From assembly GCF_024700075.1 (NCBI RefSeq), contig NZ_JAJONE010000001.1:2260001-2324000 (forward strand): 64,000 nucleotides of DNA. Reading direction: 5' to 3'. This stretch comes from Hymenobacter sp. J193 (GTDB taxonomy: Bacteria > Bacteroidota > Bacteroidia > Cytophagales > Hymenobacteraceae). A program made the translations under genes and the position numbers. Of the stretch, positions 44,998 through 54,583 are shown piece by piece; the first letter of the stretch is position 1, and each line of letters begins with the position of its first letter. Below the pieces are notes generated by a model. That model saw only the letters and a program-made list of their open reading frames with translations, was not told where the DNA came from and searched no databases.

Positions 44998-45162
44998 CGT
45001 CATGCTGAGCGGAGTCGAAGCATCTCTCCCGCTTCGGCTGCAAGATTGAGTTAGCCAGAGGTAGAGATGCTTCGACTCCGCTCAGCATGACGATAGCATG
45101 ATAACATCAGCACGCCAGATTCCTCGGTCCCTGGCTTGATGCGCTACATGCTCGCAATGACG
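44998..45162. repeat. dispersed palindromic repeat pair in a 487-nt gap
   Basis: Perfect 30-bp inverted arms at 44998-45027 and 45063-45092, starting CGTCATGCTGAGCGGAGTCG, with a 35-nt spacer. A second unit, 45115-45162, starts CCAGATTCCTCGG and ends CTCGCAATGACG, like the repeats at 21862 and 42151. The gap between rnr and the ABC gene (44701-45187) otherwise shows no gene. Confidence 0.88.
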
Positions 45163-45187
45163 TACTAGACTCCCCTGCTCTTCCCTC

Positions 45188-47191
45188 CTACGCCCGGCTA
45201 GCCACAGCGGCCCGGATGTCGGCGGGGGTGTCTTTGGGAATGGCGGCCAGCAGCTGGCGGGTGTACTCGTGCCGGGGGTTGGCGTAGACCTCGGCAGCGG
45301 GCCCGCTTTCCACAATCTGCCCCTGGCGCATCACCAGCAACCGGTCGCTCATAAAGCGGGCCACCGACAGGTCGTGGGTGATAAACAGGTAGGTAATGCC
45401 GAATTCGCGCTTGAGGTCGTTGAGCAGGTTGAGCACCTGGGCCTGCACCGATACGTCGAGGGCCGACACGGACTCGTCGCAGATGATGCACTTGGGCTGC
45501 AAAGCCAGGGCGCGGGCAATGCAGATGCGTTGGCGCTGCCCCCCGCTGAACTCGTGCGGGTAGCGCAGGTAGTGCTCCTCCTTCAGGCCCACGGTGCGCA
45601 GCAGCTCCAGCACCCGGGCTTTCTGCTGCTGCTTGCTACCACCCACGCCGTGCACACGCATGGGCTCCAGAATGGCCTCGCCCACGGTCATCATGGGATT
45701 TAGGGCGGCATACGGGTCCTGAAACACCATCTGAAACTCCCGACGGCGGCGGCGCAGCTGCTCGGCCGGCAGCTTAGCCAGGTTCGTTCCTTCAAACAGA
45801 ATGCTACCGGAAGTAGGCTCCACCAGTCGCAGAATGGCGCGGCCCAGGGTGGTCTTGCCGCAACCCGACTCCCCCACCAGCCCCACCGTTTCGCCCGGAT
45901 AAATATCAAAGCTCACCCCATCCACGGCCCGCACAAACTCCGGCTTGCGGTTGAAGAAGCCTTTGCGAATGGGGAAATGAACGTTGAGGTTTTGGATGCT
46001 TAACAGGGGGACTTGGGCACTTGGGAACTGAGGGGCTTGGTTGGTCGATACCTTGCTGAAACTAGCACCAGAGGTTATTTCAGCAGCATTGGCTGACACC
46101 GGGGTTTCTAACCCGACAACTGGACCGTTCTGTAGTGGCAACAACTGGCCCGACTCCAGCGTGGGGGCCGTTTCCAGGCCAAAATTTGGGACTTCAGGGC
46201 GTGAAACAGAATGTTCCACGGGGAACGTTTTGGTAGTATCAGGTCCGTTTTGAGAGGCTATAGCTGACTTATCAGCCAGGTAGCCCTCAGTTACTTGCAC
46301 CACCGTGGTTTCGGTACTGATGAAGCTACCATCGGCCGTTTCCTGCATGAAATCGGCTACTACGGGAAGTTTTTTGCGGCCCACGGAAAGTTTTGGGCGG
46401 CAAGCCAGCAGGCCTTTGGTGTACGGGTGCTGCGGGTTGGTGAAGATGTCGAGCACGGGCCCCTGCTCCACCACGCGCCCCCGGTACATGACGAGGATGC
46501 GGTCGGCTATTTCAGCTACCACGCCCAGGTCGTGGGTGATGAAGATGACGGCGGTGTGGTGCTGGCGGCGCAGATCGTCGATAAGGCGGAGCATGCGGGC
46601 CTGCACCGTCACGTCGAGGGCGGTGGTGGGCTCGTCGGCAATGAGGATGGCGGGTTTGCAGGCCATAGCCATAGCAATCATCACGCGCTGCTTCTGGCCA
46701 CCGCTGATTTCGTGGGGGTAGCTGGTAAAGATTTTCTCGGGGCGCGGCAGCTGGGCCATCGTGAACAGCTCCACGGTGCGAGCTTTGGCCTCCTTTTCCG
46801 TGAGCAGGGTGTGCAGGCGCAAGGCCTCCACCACCTGGTGCCCGCAGGTGTACACCGGGTTCAGGGAGGTCATCGGCTCCTGAAAGATCATGCCGATATC
46901 GTTGCCGCGCACTTTGCGGAGCTGCTCTTCCGACAGCTTTAGCAGGTCCACCTCGCCCAGTGCCTCACTTTGGAACAAAGCCTCCCCGCTCACAATCTGG
47001 CCGGGCGGCAGCGGAATCAGCCCCATCAGCGCCAGCGACGTCACGGACTTGCCCGAGCCCGATTCTCCTACAATGGCCAGCGTTTCGCCCCGGTTCAGAT
47101 CAAAGGAAATGTCCGCCACAGCCCGCGTGTTGCCGCGGTGGCTCTGAAAGTCGATGGTGAGGGTGCGGACAGAAAGCAGGGGCTGAGACAT
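45188..47191 (-). CDS. dipeptide/oligopeptide-type ABC transporter, two fused ATP-binding domains
   Basis: 667 residues from the ATG at 47189-47191. NBD1: Walker [10 protein letters not shown], signature [15 protein letters not shown], Walker [18 protein letters not shown]2: [39 protein letters not shown]. Both carry Opp/Dpp C-terminal elements ([30 protein letters not shown]). This is the YejF/GsiA layout. The linker (about 275-395) is unusually long, low in complexity, and contains a period-8 repeat at DNA level. No permease or binding protein is adjacent. Confidence 0.93.
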   Translation of the reverse strand: MSQPLLSVRTLTIDFQSHRGNTRAVADISFDLNRGETLAIVGESGSGKSVTSLALMGLIPLPPGQIVSGEALFQSEALGEVDLLKLSEEQLRKVRGNDIGMIFQEPMTSLNPVYTCGHQVVEALRLHTLLTEKEAKARTVELFTMAQLPRPEKIFTSYPHEISGGQKQRVMIAMAMACKPAILIADEPTTALDVTVQARMLRLIDDLRRQHHTAVIFITHDLGVVAEIADRILVMYRGRVVEQGPVLDIFTNPQHPYTKGLLACRPKLSVGRKKLPVVADFMQETADGSFISTETTVVQVTEGYLADKSAIASQNGPDTTKTFPVEHSVSRPEVPNFGLETAPTLESGQLLPLQNGPVVGLETPVSANAAEITSGASFSKVSTNQAPQFPSAQVPLLSIQNLNVHFPIRKGFFNRKPEFVRAVDGVSFDIYPGETVGLVGESGCGKTTLGRAILRLVEPTSGSILFEGTNLAKLPAEQLRRRRREFQMVFQDPYAALNPMMTVGEAILEPMRVHGVGGSKQQQKARVLELLRTVGLKEEHYLRYPHEFSGGQRQRICIARALALQPKCIICDESVSALDVSVQAQVLNLLNDLKREFGITYLFITHDLSVARFMSDRLLVMRQGQIVESGPAAEVYANPRHEYTRQLLAAIPKDTPADIRAAVASRA

Positions 47192-47324
47192 AGCGCGGAA
47201 ACGGGCAGATGGGTAAAGATACGGAGCGCTTCCTGGGATGATGATGGGAAGTTTAGCCCGCAGAGGCCGCGGAAGCTTCCGCAGAGGGCGCAGAGGCAGT
47301 ACCGATTGCCAGCCGTAGAAATAC

Positions 47325-47359
47325 AAAAAGGCCCGCTGGATAACTCCGGCGGGCCTTTT
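47325..47359. terminator. terminator between lspA and the ABC gene
   Basis: AAAAAGGCCCGC / GCGGGCCTTTT stem, 20 nt past the lspA stop on the minus strand; T-run on both strands. Confidence 0.85.
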
Positions 47360-47378
47360 GATGAATCTCGAAACGAAT

Positions 47379-48035
47379 CTACCTTACTTTTGAGGCTTCG
47401 GCGTCGCGGCGGGCCTGGGCGGCGGCTACGTCGTCGGCAGCCAGGGGATGGACGTTGTCGGGGTGGACGAAGAAACGGCTCTGGAACAGCAGAATCAGCG
47501 CTACGCCCACGAAGATAGCCGAGTCGGCAATATTGAAGATCGGCCAGAGCGACACGTGGGAACCGCCTACCAAAGGCCAGGAAGCGGGCAGAAAGCCTTC
47601 GTAGATGTCCACGTACAGCATGTCAATCACCTGCCCGTGAAACCAGGGCGTGGGCGCGTTGAAAGGGGCATTGTTGTAGAGAATACCGTAGAAAATAGAG
47701 TCGATGACGTTGCCTAGGGCGCCGCCCAGAATCATAGCCACGCATACCAGCAGACCCTGCGGCGCCCGCTGCTTCCAGAGGCGGTAGATGTAGTAGGCAA
47801 TGCCCGTCACGGCCACCAACCGGAAGCTGGTAAGCAGCACTTTGCCGTAGGGCGGCGGTAATTCTACCCCGAAGGCCATGCCCGGGTTGAGGGTGTAGTG
47901 CAGCTTAAACCAGTCGCCGAGCACGGGAATTTCGCCGGCCACACCCAGGGGCATGTAGCGGTGCACGGCCCACTTCGACAGCTGATCAATGACGATGACC
48001 AGCAGCGCCACGAGGTAATATTTCCAGTATTTCAT
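47379..48035 (-). CDS. lspA: lipoprotein signal peptidase
   Basis: Removes lipoprotein signal peptides after diacylglyceryl transfer; needed for the lipoproteins seen in this window. 218 residues, four TM helices. Catalytic Asp112 in GGALGNVIDSIFYG and Asp171 in PIFNIADSAIFVG. The C-terminus extends about 30 residues past the usual end (HPLAADDVAAAQARRDAEAS). It follows ileS by 263 nt; ileS-lspA adjacency is widely conserved. Confidence 0.95.
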   Translation of the reverse strand: MKYWKYYLVALLVIVIDQLSKWAVHRYMPLGVAGEIPVLGDWFKLHYTLNPGMAFGVELPPPYGKVLLTSFRLVAVTGIAYYIYRLWKQRAPQGLLVCVAMILGGALGNVIDSIFYGILYNNAPFNAPTPWFHGQVIDMLYVDIYEGFLPASWPLVGGSHVSLWPIFNIADSAIFVGVALILLFQSRFFVHPDNVHPLAADDVAAAQARRDAEASKVR

Positions 48036-48256
48036 TTCTGTGAAGTGAGCGGTTAGCCGTGAGAAGTGAGACGCTGCCCTGACATGGTGTCAGCACGGGT
48101 CCCTCACCCCTCTCGCAGCACAAAGTGACGAAGATTTTTGGACTTCGCCGCCCGAGCGCATCGGCCGGCTTGCGCACCGTTGGTATATGGTTGTAAGGGT
48201 GTTTTGTGCCGTTTTAAGCCGATTCCGAGAAGGCCCGAAACGCTTTGTGCGCCGGT

Positions 48257-48291
48257 GTGCCAACCACCATTTCAGAATCGGCGGTTGGCAC
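48257..48291 (-). terminator. hairpin after ileS
   Basis: GTGCCAACC / GGTTGGCAC stem with a 17-nt loop, 8 nt beyond the ileS stop on the minus strand. No clear T-run follows, so it may be an RNA-end protecting stem instead. Confidence 0.45.
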
Positions 48292-48298
48292 CTTAGTA

Positions 48299-51200
48299 TC
48301 AGGCAGTTGCCACGTGCAGCTGCACGGCCACCGAATAGTCGTCGAATTCGAGCACCGAGCCGCCGCTGATTTCGGGTGCGAAATCCAGCGCCAGAGCCTG
48401 AATTTCCTCCCGGATATAGTCGCCAAAAGAACCCACCGCGGCTTCCAGCTCAGGCTGCTGCTGCAGCGTCACCCGGATTTTGTCCTGCACTTCCAGGCCG
48501 CTGTCCTTGCGCAGGTTCTGCAGACGATTTACCAGCTCGCGGGCTACGCCTTCCTGGCGCAGCTCCTCGGTCAGGGTCACGTCGAGGGCCACGGTGAGCG
48601 GGCCGTCGGTGGCCACGAGCCAGCCGGGCAGGTCGTCGGTGCGGATTTCCACGTCGTCAGGGGCCAGGGTATAGGTTTCACCCTCGATTTCCACGGCCAG
48701 CTGACCGGTCTTCTCGAGCGTGCTGATTTCCTCGGCCGTCATCTGCTGAATCCTGGCTCCTACTACCTTCAGCTTGGGTCCGTATTGCTGGCCCAGACGC
48801 TTAAAGTTGGGCTTCACCGACTTCACCAGCACACCGCTGGTATCGTCGAGGAACTCCACATGCTTCACGTTCACCTCGGCGCAGATCAAATCCTCGACCT
48901 TGCCTACCTGCTCCCGCGTCGTGTCGTTCAAAACGGGCACCAGAATGCGCTGCAGGGGCTGGCGCACCTTCAGCACCGACTTCTTGCGCAGGGAGTGCGT
49001 GAGCGAAGAAATGCGCTGGGCCAGTTCCATCCGCTCTTCCAGAGCCTTGTCGATACGGGCTTCGTCGGCCTGCACGAGCAACGTCAGGTGCACTGATTCG
49101 GCGGTCCACTGCTGGGCATTGCCTTCCTGGCGCAGGCCGTCGGTCATGTTTTTGTAGAGCCATTCGGCGAAGAAGGGCGCAATGGGAGCCATGAGCTGGG
49201 CCACGGTCACGAGGCATTCCTGCAGCGTTTCGTAGGCAGCGCGCTTGTCCTGGGTCAGTTCGCCCTTCCAGAAGCGGCGGCGCGAGAGGCGCACGTGCCA
49301 GTTGGAAAGCTGATCGGTCACGAAATCTTGGATGGCGCGGGCGGCCTTGGTGGGGTCGTAGCCGTCGTAGTAGCCCCGCACTTCGAGGATGAGGGACTGA
49401 AGCTTCGACAAGATCCAGCGGTCCAGCTCACTCAGCTCGGCGTGGGGTACGCGGCCGGTTTCGGTGGCCTGGAAGCCGTCGAGGTTGGCGTAGAGCGAGT
49501 AGAACGAGTAGGTGTTGAAGAGCGTGCCGAAGAAGCGGCGCTGTACTTCCGTAATGCCGGCCAGGTCAAACTTGAGGTTGTCCCAGGGCTGGGCGTTGGC
49601 AATCATGTACCAGCGCGTGGCGTCGGGGCCGTACTGGCTGATGGTGGCAAACGGATCCACGGCGTTGCCGAGGCGCTTGCTCATCTTGTTGCCATTTTTG
49701 TCCAGCACCAGGCCGTTGGCCATGACGTTTTTGAAGGCCACCGAATCCTCCAGCATCACGCCCAGGGCGTGCAAGGTGAAGAACCAGCCGCGGGTCTGGT
49801 CCACGCCTTCGGCAATGAAGTCGGCGGGGAAATTCTGTTTGAACTTCTCGCCGTTTTCCAGCGGGTAGTGCCACTGGGCATAGGGCATGGCACCGCTGTC
49901 GAACCACACGTCGATGAGGTCGGTTTCGCGGTACATGGCCTGGCCGGTGGGGCTCACCAGGAAAATATCATCCACGTAAGGGCGGTGCAGGTCGATTTTT
50001 TTGGTCGACTCATCTGCGCTGCCGTCAGCCATAACCCAGCTGCCATTCACCTTGCGGTAGGGGTTGTGGGTCATGATTTCGGCGGCTACAGCCTTGTCGA
50101 TTTCGGCGCTGAGCTGCTCGATGGAGCCGATGCAGATTTCCTCGGAGCCGTCCTGGCTGCGCCAGATGGGCAGGGGAGTACCCCAGTAGCGCGAACGGCT
50201 CAGGTTCCAGTCGACCAGGTTTTCCAGCCAGTTGCCGAAGCGGCCGGTGCCGGTGCTGTCGGGCTTCCAGTTGATGGTTTTGTTGAGCTCGATAAGCCGG
50301 TCCTTCACCGCCGTGGTTTTGATAAACCAGGAGTCGAGCGGATAGTAAAGCACGGGCTTGTCGGTGCGCCAGCAGTGGGGGTAGGTGTGCTCGTACTTCT
50401 CCACTTTGAAGGCCGTGCCGTCGCCTTTCATGCGGATGGCAATGCTTTCGTCGAGGGTTTTGTAGTCGGCCCCGCTCTGGTCGTGGCCGTCGTAGTTTTT
50501 CACCCAGCGGCCACCGAATTCGCCCATCTGGGCCACGTAGCGGCCGGTGCGGTCCACCACGGGGCCGATTTTGCCCTGGTCGTCGGTTACCAGCAGCGCG
50601 GGAATGTCATTCTGCTGGGCCACGCGAAAGTCATCGGCGCCAAATGTGGGCGAAATGTGCACGATGCCGGTACCGTCTTCGGTGGTCACGAAGTCGCCGC
50701 TGATAACGCGGAAAGCGCGCTCCTCCCCTTCAAAGGCCGGAAAGCCCTTGTCGTGGCCAAACAGCCGCTCGTAGCTGATGCCAACGAGGTCGGAGCCGGT
50801 GAATTCAGCTTCGATTTCCCACGGAATCTGCCTTTCTAAGCTTCCCCAATCTGAGTACGTTGGCAGAATAGGCTTGCCATTTTCAGTGAATTCAGAGAAG
50901 TAGCTCTTTAGCCTCGCTTTCGCTAAAACAACCCGGATGTATTGCTTAGTGTAAGGGTTGATAGTGCGAACGAGCACATATGGAATATTCTTACCTACCG
51001 CCAAGCCAGTGTTAGCTGGTAGTGTCCAAGGCGTCGTAGTCCAAGCTAGGATGAAAATATCGGTATTCTCAACCTCCCAAGCTGGGCCATTAAACAGTTT
51101 TTCCGACTTCTCATCCTGCTTCACCTTGAACTGGGCCACGATGGTCGTGTCCTTCACGTCGCGGTAGGTGCCGGGCTGGTTGAGTTCGTGCGAGGATAGG

Positions 51201-51766
51201 CCGGTTCCGGCTGCCGGCGAGTAAGGCTGGATGGTGTAGCCTTTGTAGAGCAGGCCCTTGTCATAGAGCTTTTTGAGCAGGGCCCAGCAGCTTTCGATGT
51301 ACTCGGGCTCGAAGGTGATATAGGGGTCGTCGAGGTCCACCCAATAGCCCATTTTCTCGGTGAGGTCGTCCCACTGGGCCTTGAAGCGCATGACCGTTTC
51401 CCGGCAGCGCTGGTTGTACTCCTCGATGCTGATTTTCTTGCCGATGTCCTCCTTGGTGATACCCAGCTCCTTTTCCACCTGCAGCTCGATGGGCAGGCCG
51501 TGGGTATCCCAGCCGCCTTTCCGGCTCACCTGCTTGCCCAGCAACGTCTGGTAGCGGCAGAAGATGTCCTTCACCGTGCGGGCCATGACGTGGTGGATGC
51601 CGGGCGCGCCGTTGGCCGACGGGGGGCCTTCATAAAACACGAAGGTGGGCTGCCCTTCGCGGGAACTCACGCTTTTCTCAAAGATGCCGTTCTGCTTCCA
51701 CCACGCCAGGATATCGGTGCCAACCTGGCCGTAGTTGAGCGGCTGCTTGTATTCGGGGTAGTTCAT
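48299..51766 (-). CDS. ileS: isoleucine--tRNA ligase
   Basis: Class Ia synthetase, 1155 residues: the eukaryote-like long form. HIGH-type motif PSANGAPGIHHVMARTVKDI, editing domain including AGTGLSSHELNQPGTY, and KMSKS loop NGNKMSKRLGNAVDP, then anticodon-binding domain and a long C-terminal extension. No zinc-finger end of the short form. This long type is typical of Bacteroidota and can be mupirocin-resistant in known cases; resistance here is inference. A period-8 inverted repeat sits 5 nt upstream of the start. Confidence 0.97.
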   Translation of the reverse strand: MNYPEYKQPLNYGQVGTDILAWWKQNGIFEKSVSSREGQPTFVFYEGPPSANGAPGIHHVMARTVKDIFCRYQTLLGKQVSRKGGWDTHGLPIELQVEKELGITKEDIGKKISIEEYNQRCRETVMRFKAQWDDLTEKMGYWVDLDDPYITFEPEYIESCWALLKKLYDKGLLYKGYTIQPYSPAAGTGLSSHELNQPGTYRDVKDTTIVAQFKVKQDEKSEKLFNGPAWEVENTDIFILAWTTTPWTLPANTGLAVGKNIPYVLVRTINPYTKQYIRVVLAKARLKSYFSEFTENGKPILPTYSDWGSLERQIPWEIEAEFTGSDLVGISYERLFGHDKGFPAFEGEERAFRVISGDFVTTEDGTGIVHISPTFGADDFRVAQQNDIPALLVTDDQGKIGPVVDRTGRYVAQMGEFGGRWVKNYDGHDQSGADYKTLDESIAIRMKGDGTAFKVEKYEHTYPHCWRTDKPVLYYPLDSWFIKTTAVKDRLIELNKTINWKPDSTGTGRFGNWLENLVDWNLSRSRYWGTPLPIWRSQDGSEEICIGSIEQLSAEIDKAVAAEIMTHNPYRKVNGSWVMADGSADESTKKIDLHRPYVDDIFLVSPTGQAMYRETDLIDVWFDSGAMPYAQWHYPLENGEKFKQNFPADFIAEGVDQTRGWFFTLHALGVMLEDSVAFKNVMANGLVLDKNGNKMSKRLGNAVDPFATISQYGPDATRWYMIANAQPWDNLKFDLAGITEVQRRFFGTLFNTYSFYSLYANLDGFQATETGRVPHAELSELDRWILSKLQSLILEVRGYYDGYDPTKAARAIQDFVTDQLSNWHVRLSRRRFWKGELTQDKRAAYETLQECLVTVAQLMAPIAPFFAEWLYKNMTDGLRQEGNAQQWTAESVHLTLLVQADEARIDKALEERMELAQRISSLTHSLRKKSVLKVRQPLQRILVPVLNDTTREQVGKVEDLICAEVNVKHVEFLDDTSGVLVKSVKPNFKRLGQQYGPKLKVVGARIQQMTAEEISTLEKTGQLAVEIEGETYTLAPDDVEIRTDDLPGWLVATDGPLTVALDVTLTEELRQEGVARELVNRLQNLRKDSGLEVQDKIRVTLQQQPELEAAVGSFGDYIREEIQALALDFAPEISGGSVLEFDDYSVAVQLHVATA

Positions 51767-51771
51767 TTTTT

Positions 51772-51921
51772 AGGGACTTGGGGACTTAGGGACTTAGGGA
51801 CTTGGTTTTCTGAAGCAAAGAGTAGCAGGCTTGGAGAATCAGGAATTAGGGGCTTTTATGCAACACGCACGTGCTGGTAAAACAACTCCAAGTCCCTAAG
51901 TCCCCAAGTCCCTGAGTCCCT
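51772..51921. repeat. period-8 inverted repeat element upstream of ileS
   Basis: Left array 51772-51805: AGGGACTT, GGGGACTT, AGGGACTT, AGGGACTT, GG. Right array 51888-51921 in reverse complement: AGGGACTC, AGGGACTT, GGGGACTT, AGGGACTT, GG. An 82-nt unrelated spacer lies between. The right array overlaps the MMPL stop codon and the left array starts 5 nt from the ileS ATG. Confidence 0.95.
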
Positions 51922-54349
51922 ACACTGCTCCTTTTTGCATCCGACCCAGGTTCAGTTCCAGGTCGTCGTCTTCCTCGTGGTAATTGTCGTCGTAGTGGCG
52001 GATGTTCGACTGGTCGATGGTTTCCTCATCGGCGCCGTGCTCGAAGGTAACGAGCAGGCAGGGCAGCAGAATCAGGTTGGAGAAGTTGGTAATGAGCAGG
52101 CTGGCCGACATGAGCAAACCCAAGGCCTTGGTGCCGCCAAACTCGGAGAAGGCAAACACCGAAAAGCCCAGAAACAGCACAATGCTGGTGTAAATCATGC
52201 TGGTGCCCGCCTCCGAAAGCGTGGTGGTAATGGCGGCTTTCACGCGGCGCCCGTTTATGGCCATTTCCTGGCGGAACTTGGCCAGCAGGTGGATGGAGTT
52301 GTCGCCATCGATACCCAGGGCAATGCTGAAAATGAGGGCCGTGCTGGGCTTGAGCGGGATGCCGAAATAGCCCATCAGGCCGCCTGTGAGCAGCAGCGTA
52401 AAGAAATTGGGCAGCAGCGTGAAGAACACCGCCCGGACGCTGCGGAACAAAATCAGCACCACGGCGCCCACCAGCAGAAACGCGTGCAGCAAACTCGATT
52501 TCAGCGTGCCAATCAGGAATTCGTTGCCTTTGGTGAACAGTATGGTGGTTCCCGTCAGCTTCACATCCATGCCCGTACCCTTAAAGATCTTATCGATTTC
52601 GGGGCGGATGCGGTTGTTGACCAGCGTATCGAGGTTGTTTGAACCGATATCGGCAATTTTCAGGGAGATGCGCGCCTTCTGCATGGTGCTGTCGGTGAAG
52701 GAGCGCAGCAGCTTGCTGGTCAACTGGCCCTCACTGCCTTTGGTGGACTGAGAGCGGGCCAGGTAGCTGAACACGTAGTTTTTCTCGTCGTTGTCGGGCA
52801 GGCGGTAGTACTGCGGGTCGCCGTTATAGAACGCCTGGGTAGATGCCTTCAGAAACGTCACCACGCTGACGGGCGAAGTAAGCACCGGCTGGGTGCGCAG
52901 GTAGTTTTCCAGGCGGTCGATGCGCTCCAGATTTTTGAGCTTGAGCAGGCCTTTGGGCTTGCCCGTGTCCACCACCAGCTCCAGGGGCATCACGCCGTTG
53001 AAGTGCTGCTCGAAGAACTTCAGGTCGGAGTTCACCGACGAATCCTTGGGCAGATCATCCACCATGTACGACACCGATTTCACCTTGGTAACGCCCACGG
53101 CGGCCAGCGCCGCGAAGACCACGGCGGCCAGGTACACCGTGCGGCGACGCTCCAGCACCAGGTAGTCGAAGAACTCCAGCAGCTTCATCAGCGGCTTGGC
53201 TTCCAGGTGCTCCAGCTGCTTGGGCGTGGGCGGGGGCAGGATGGTAAACACAATCGGCATCAGAATAAACGACACCGCAAAGGCCACGAAGATGTTGAGG
53301 GTAGCTACCGCGCCAAACTGAAACAGAATGGCAATGTTGGTAAAGCAGAACACCACGAAGCCGATGGCCGTGGTCGTGTTGTTCATGAGCGTAACCAGCC
53401 CGATTTTGCGCACCACCCGCGTCATGGCCAGCACCTGGTTGCCGGATTTGCGGTAGTCGTAGTGGTAGCGGGAAAGCAGGTAGGTGCAGTTGGGAATGCC
53501 GATAACGATGATAATACTCGGAATCAGGCCCGTGAGCAGGTTGATTTTGTAGCCCATCAGCACCATCGAGCCAATGCACCACGCCACCACAATCAGCACA
53601 ATCAGCAGTGGAAACACCACCGCCGACCATGTGCGGAAGAACATGAGCAGGGTGAGGGCCATCATCACGATGGTGAGACCCACGAACAGCTTCATTTCCG
53701 AGGCCACTTTGGTGGTCATGGTGGCCCGCACGTAAGGCAGGCCCGCGTAGTGCATCTTGATGCCCGTTTTCTTCTGAAACCGCTCGGCGTGGGCCAGAAT
53801 TTCCTGCATCACGGCTTCGCGGCGCGAGGAGTTCAGGTACTTGGGGTCCATGGTGAGGGCCAGGAGCGTGGCCCCGGTGGCGGGCGAAATCAGCTGGCCT
53901 TTGTAGAACTCCTGGGCATTTACCACCTGCATCAGGGAGTCCAGCTCGGGCTGCGTCCGGGGAAAGCGCCGGAAAATAGGCACGGCCCGGAACGTCTGGG
54001 TAGCAGTGTCCTTTTCCAGACGAGGCAGGCGCGTCACGCCCAGCACCCCGTTCACGCCCTGCACCTTGCTGAGCGTATCCGTGAGCAGGCGCAGCTCGTT
54101 GAAGTTACCGAGCCGGTACACCGAGCTGTCCTGCATGCCCAGCACCAGCACGTTGCCATCTTCGCCGAACTGCCGCTTGAACTGCTGGAAGTACACCATG
54201 TCCGGGTCGTCGGGCGACACCACCTGGGCAAAATCGTAGGTCATTTCGATTTTGCGGGCTTGCCAGGCCATAAACACCGTAATGACAGCCAGCAGCCCTA
54301 CCAGCAGGCGGCGGTTCTTGATAACGAACAGGGCAAGGTTTCTCCACAT
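51920..54349 (-). CDS. MMPL/RND-family exporter
   Basis: 809 residues with the two-fold layout of RND/MMPL transporters: one TM, large periplasmic loop, TM2-6, then a repeat (TM7, loop, TM8-12). Membrane landmarks: IIIVIGIPNCTYLLSRYHYD in the first half and IFSIALGIDGDNSIHLLAKF in the second. Substrate likely a lipid or hydrophobic molecule (as in SSD/hopanoid-type exporters), which is inference. No fusion-protein or TolC gene is adjacent. Confidence 0.9.
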   Translation of the reverse strand: MWRNLALFVIKNRRLLVGLLAVITVFMAWQARKIEMTYDFAQVVSPDDPDMVYFQQFKRQFGEDGNVLVLGMQDSSVYRLGNFNELRLLTDTLSKVQGVNGVLGVTRLPRLEKDTATQTFRAVPIFRRFPRTQPELDSLMQVVNAQEFYKGQLISPATGATLLALTMDPKYLNSSRREAVMQEILAHAERFQKKTGIKMHYAGLPYVRATMTTKVASEMKLFVGLTIVMMALTLLMFFRTWSAVVFPLLIVLIVVAWCIGSMVLMGYKINLLTGLIPSIIIVIGIPNCTYLLSRYHYDYRKSGNQVLAMTRVVRKIGLVTLMNNTTTAIGFVVFCFTNIAILFQFGAVATLNIFVAFAVSFILMPIVFTILPPPTPKQLEHLEAKPLMKLLEFFDYLVLERRRTVYLAAVVFAALAAVGVTKVKSVSYMVDDLPKDSSVNSDLKFFEQHFNGVMPLELVVDTGKPKGLLKLKNLERIDRLENYLRTQPVLTSPVSVVTFLKASTQAFYNGDPQYYRLPDNDEKNYVFSYLARSQSTKGSEGQLTSKLLRSFTDSTMQKARISLKIADIGSNNLDTLVNNRIRPEIDKIFKGTGMDVKLTGTTILFTKGNEFLIGTLKSSLLHAFLLVGAVVLILFRSVRAVFFTLLPNFFTLLLTGGLMGYFGIPLKPSTALIFSIALGIDGDNSIHLLAKFRQEMAINGRRVKAAITTTLSEAGTSMIYTSIVLFLGFSVFAFSEFGGTKALGLLMSASLLITNFSNLILLPCLLVTFEHGADEETIDQSNIRHYDDNYHEEDDDLELNLGRMQKGAV

Positions 54350-54583
54350 AGACTACGCAAATGCAGCAAAGGTACGCAATGCCGGGAAGCCCGCCGGTGC
54401 AACCTTTTCAGCCGTTTTCAGATCAGGCACCCAAGGGTATAAATTAGTTGTATTTCTACGAGGTATTATTCCCGAAAAATAGGCAACTTTGTAGGCGTCT
54501 CTTTTCGTAAAAGGCCAATCGTCAGAATATTGACTGTGCTATTTGTTGCACTATTTTTATTTCTGACTGCTCTTCTCTGCTCC

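Noticed and set aside
44701..45187. Missed gene, tRNA or small RNA in the 487-nt gap after rnr
   Set aside because: No cloverleaf or CCA-ending tRNA pattern and no coding frame that looks conserved; the interval is mostly palindromic repeat.
46212..46227. TGTTCCACGGGGAACG, a second parS-like word
   Set aside because: Two mismatches to TGTTCCACGTGGAACA and inside the coding linker of the ABC ATPase. Could be chance; kept out of the feature list.
49295..50839. 514-residue plus-strand open frame
   Set aside because: Antisense to ileS; no domain recognised.
51772..51921. CRISPR array
   Set aside because: The repeats are 8 bp with no spacers and an inverted second copy; no cas genes occur in the window.
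53003..54442. 479-residue plus-strand open frame
   Set aside because: Antisense to the MMPL exporter; His/Arg/Gln-rich shadow sequence.
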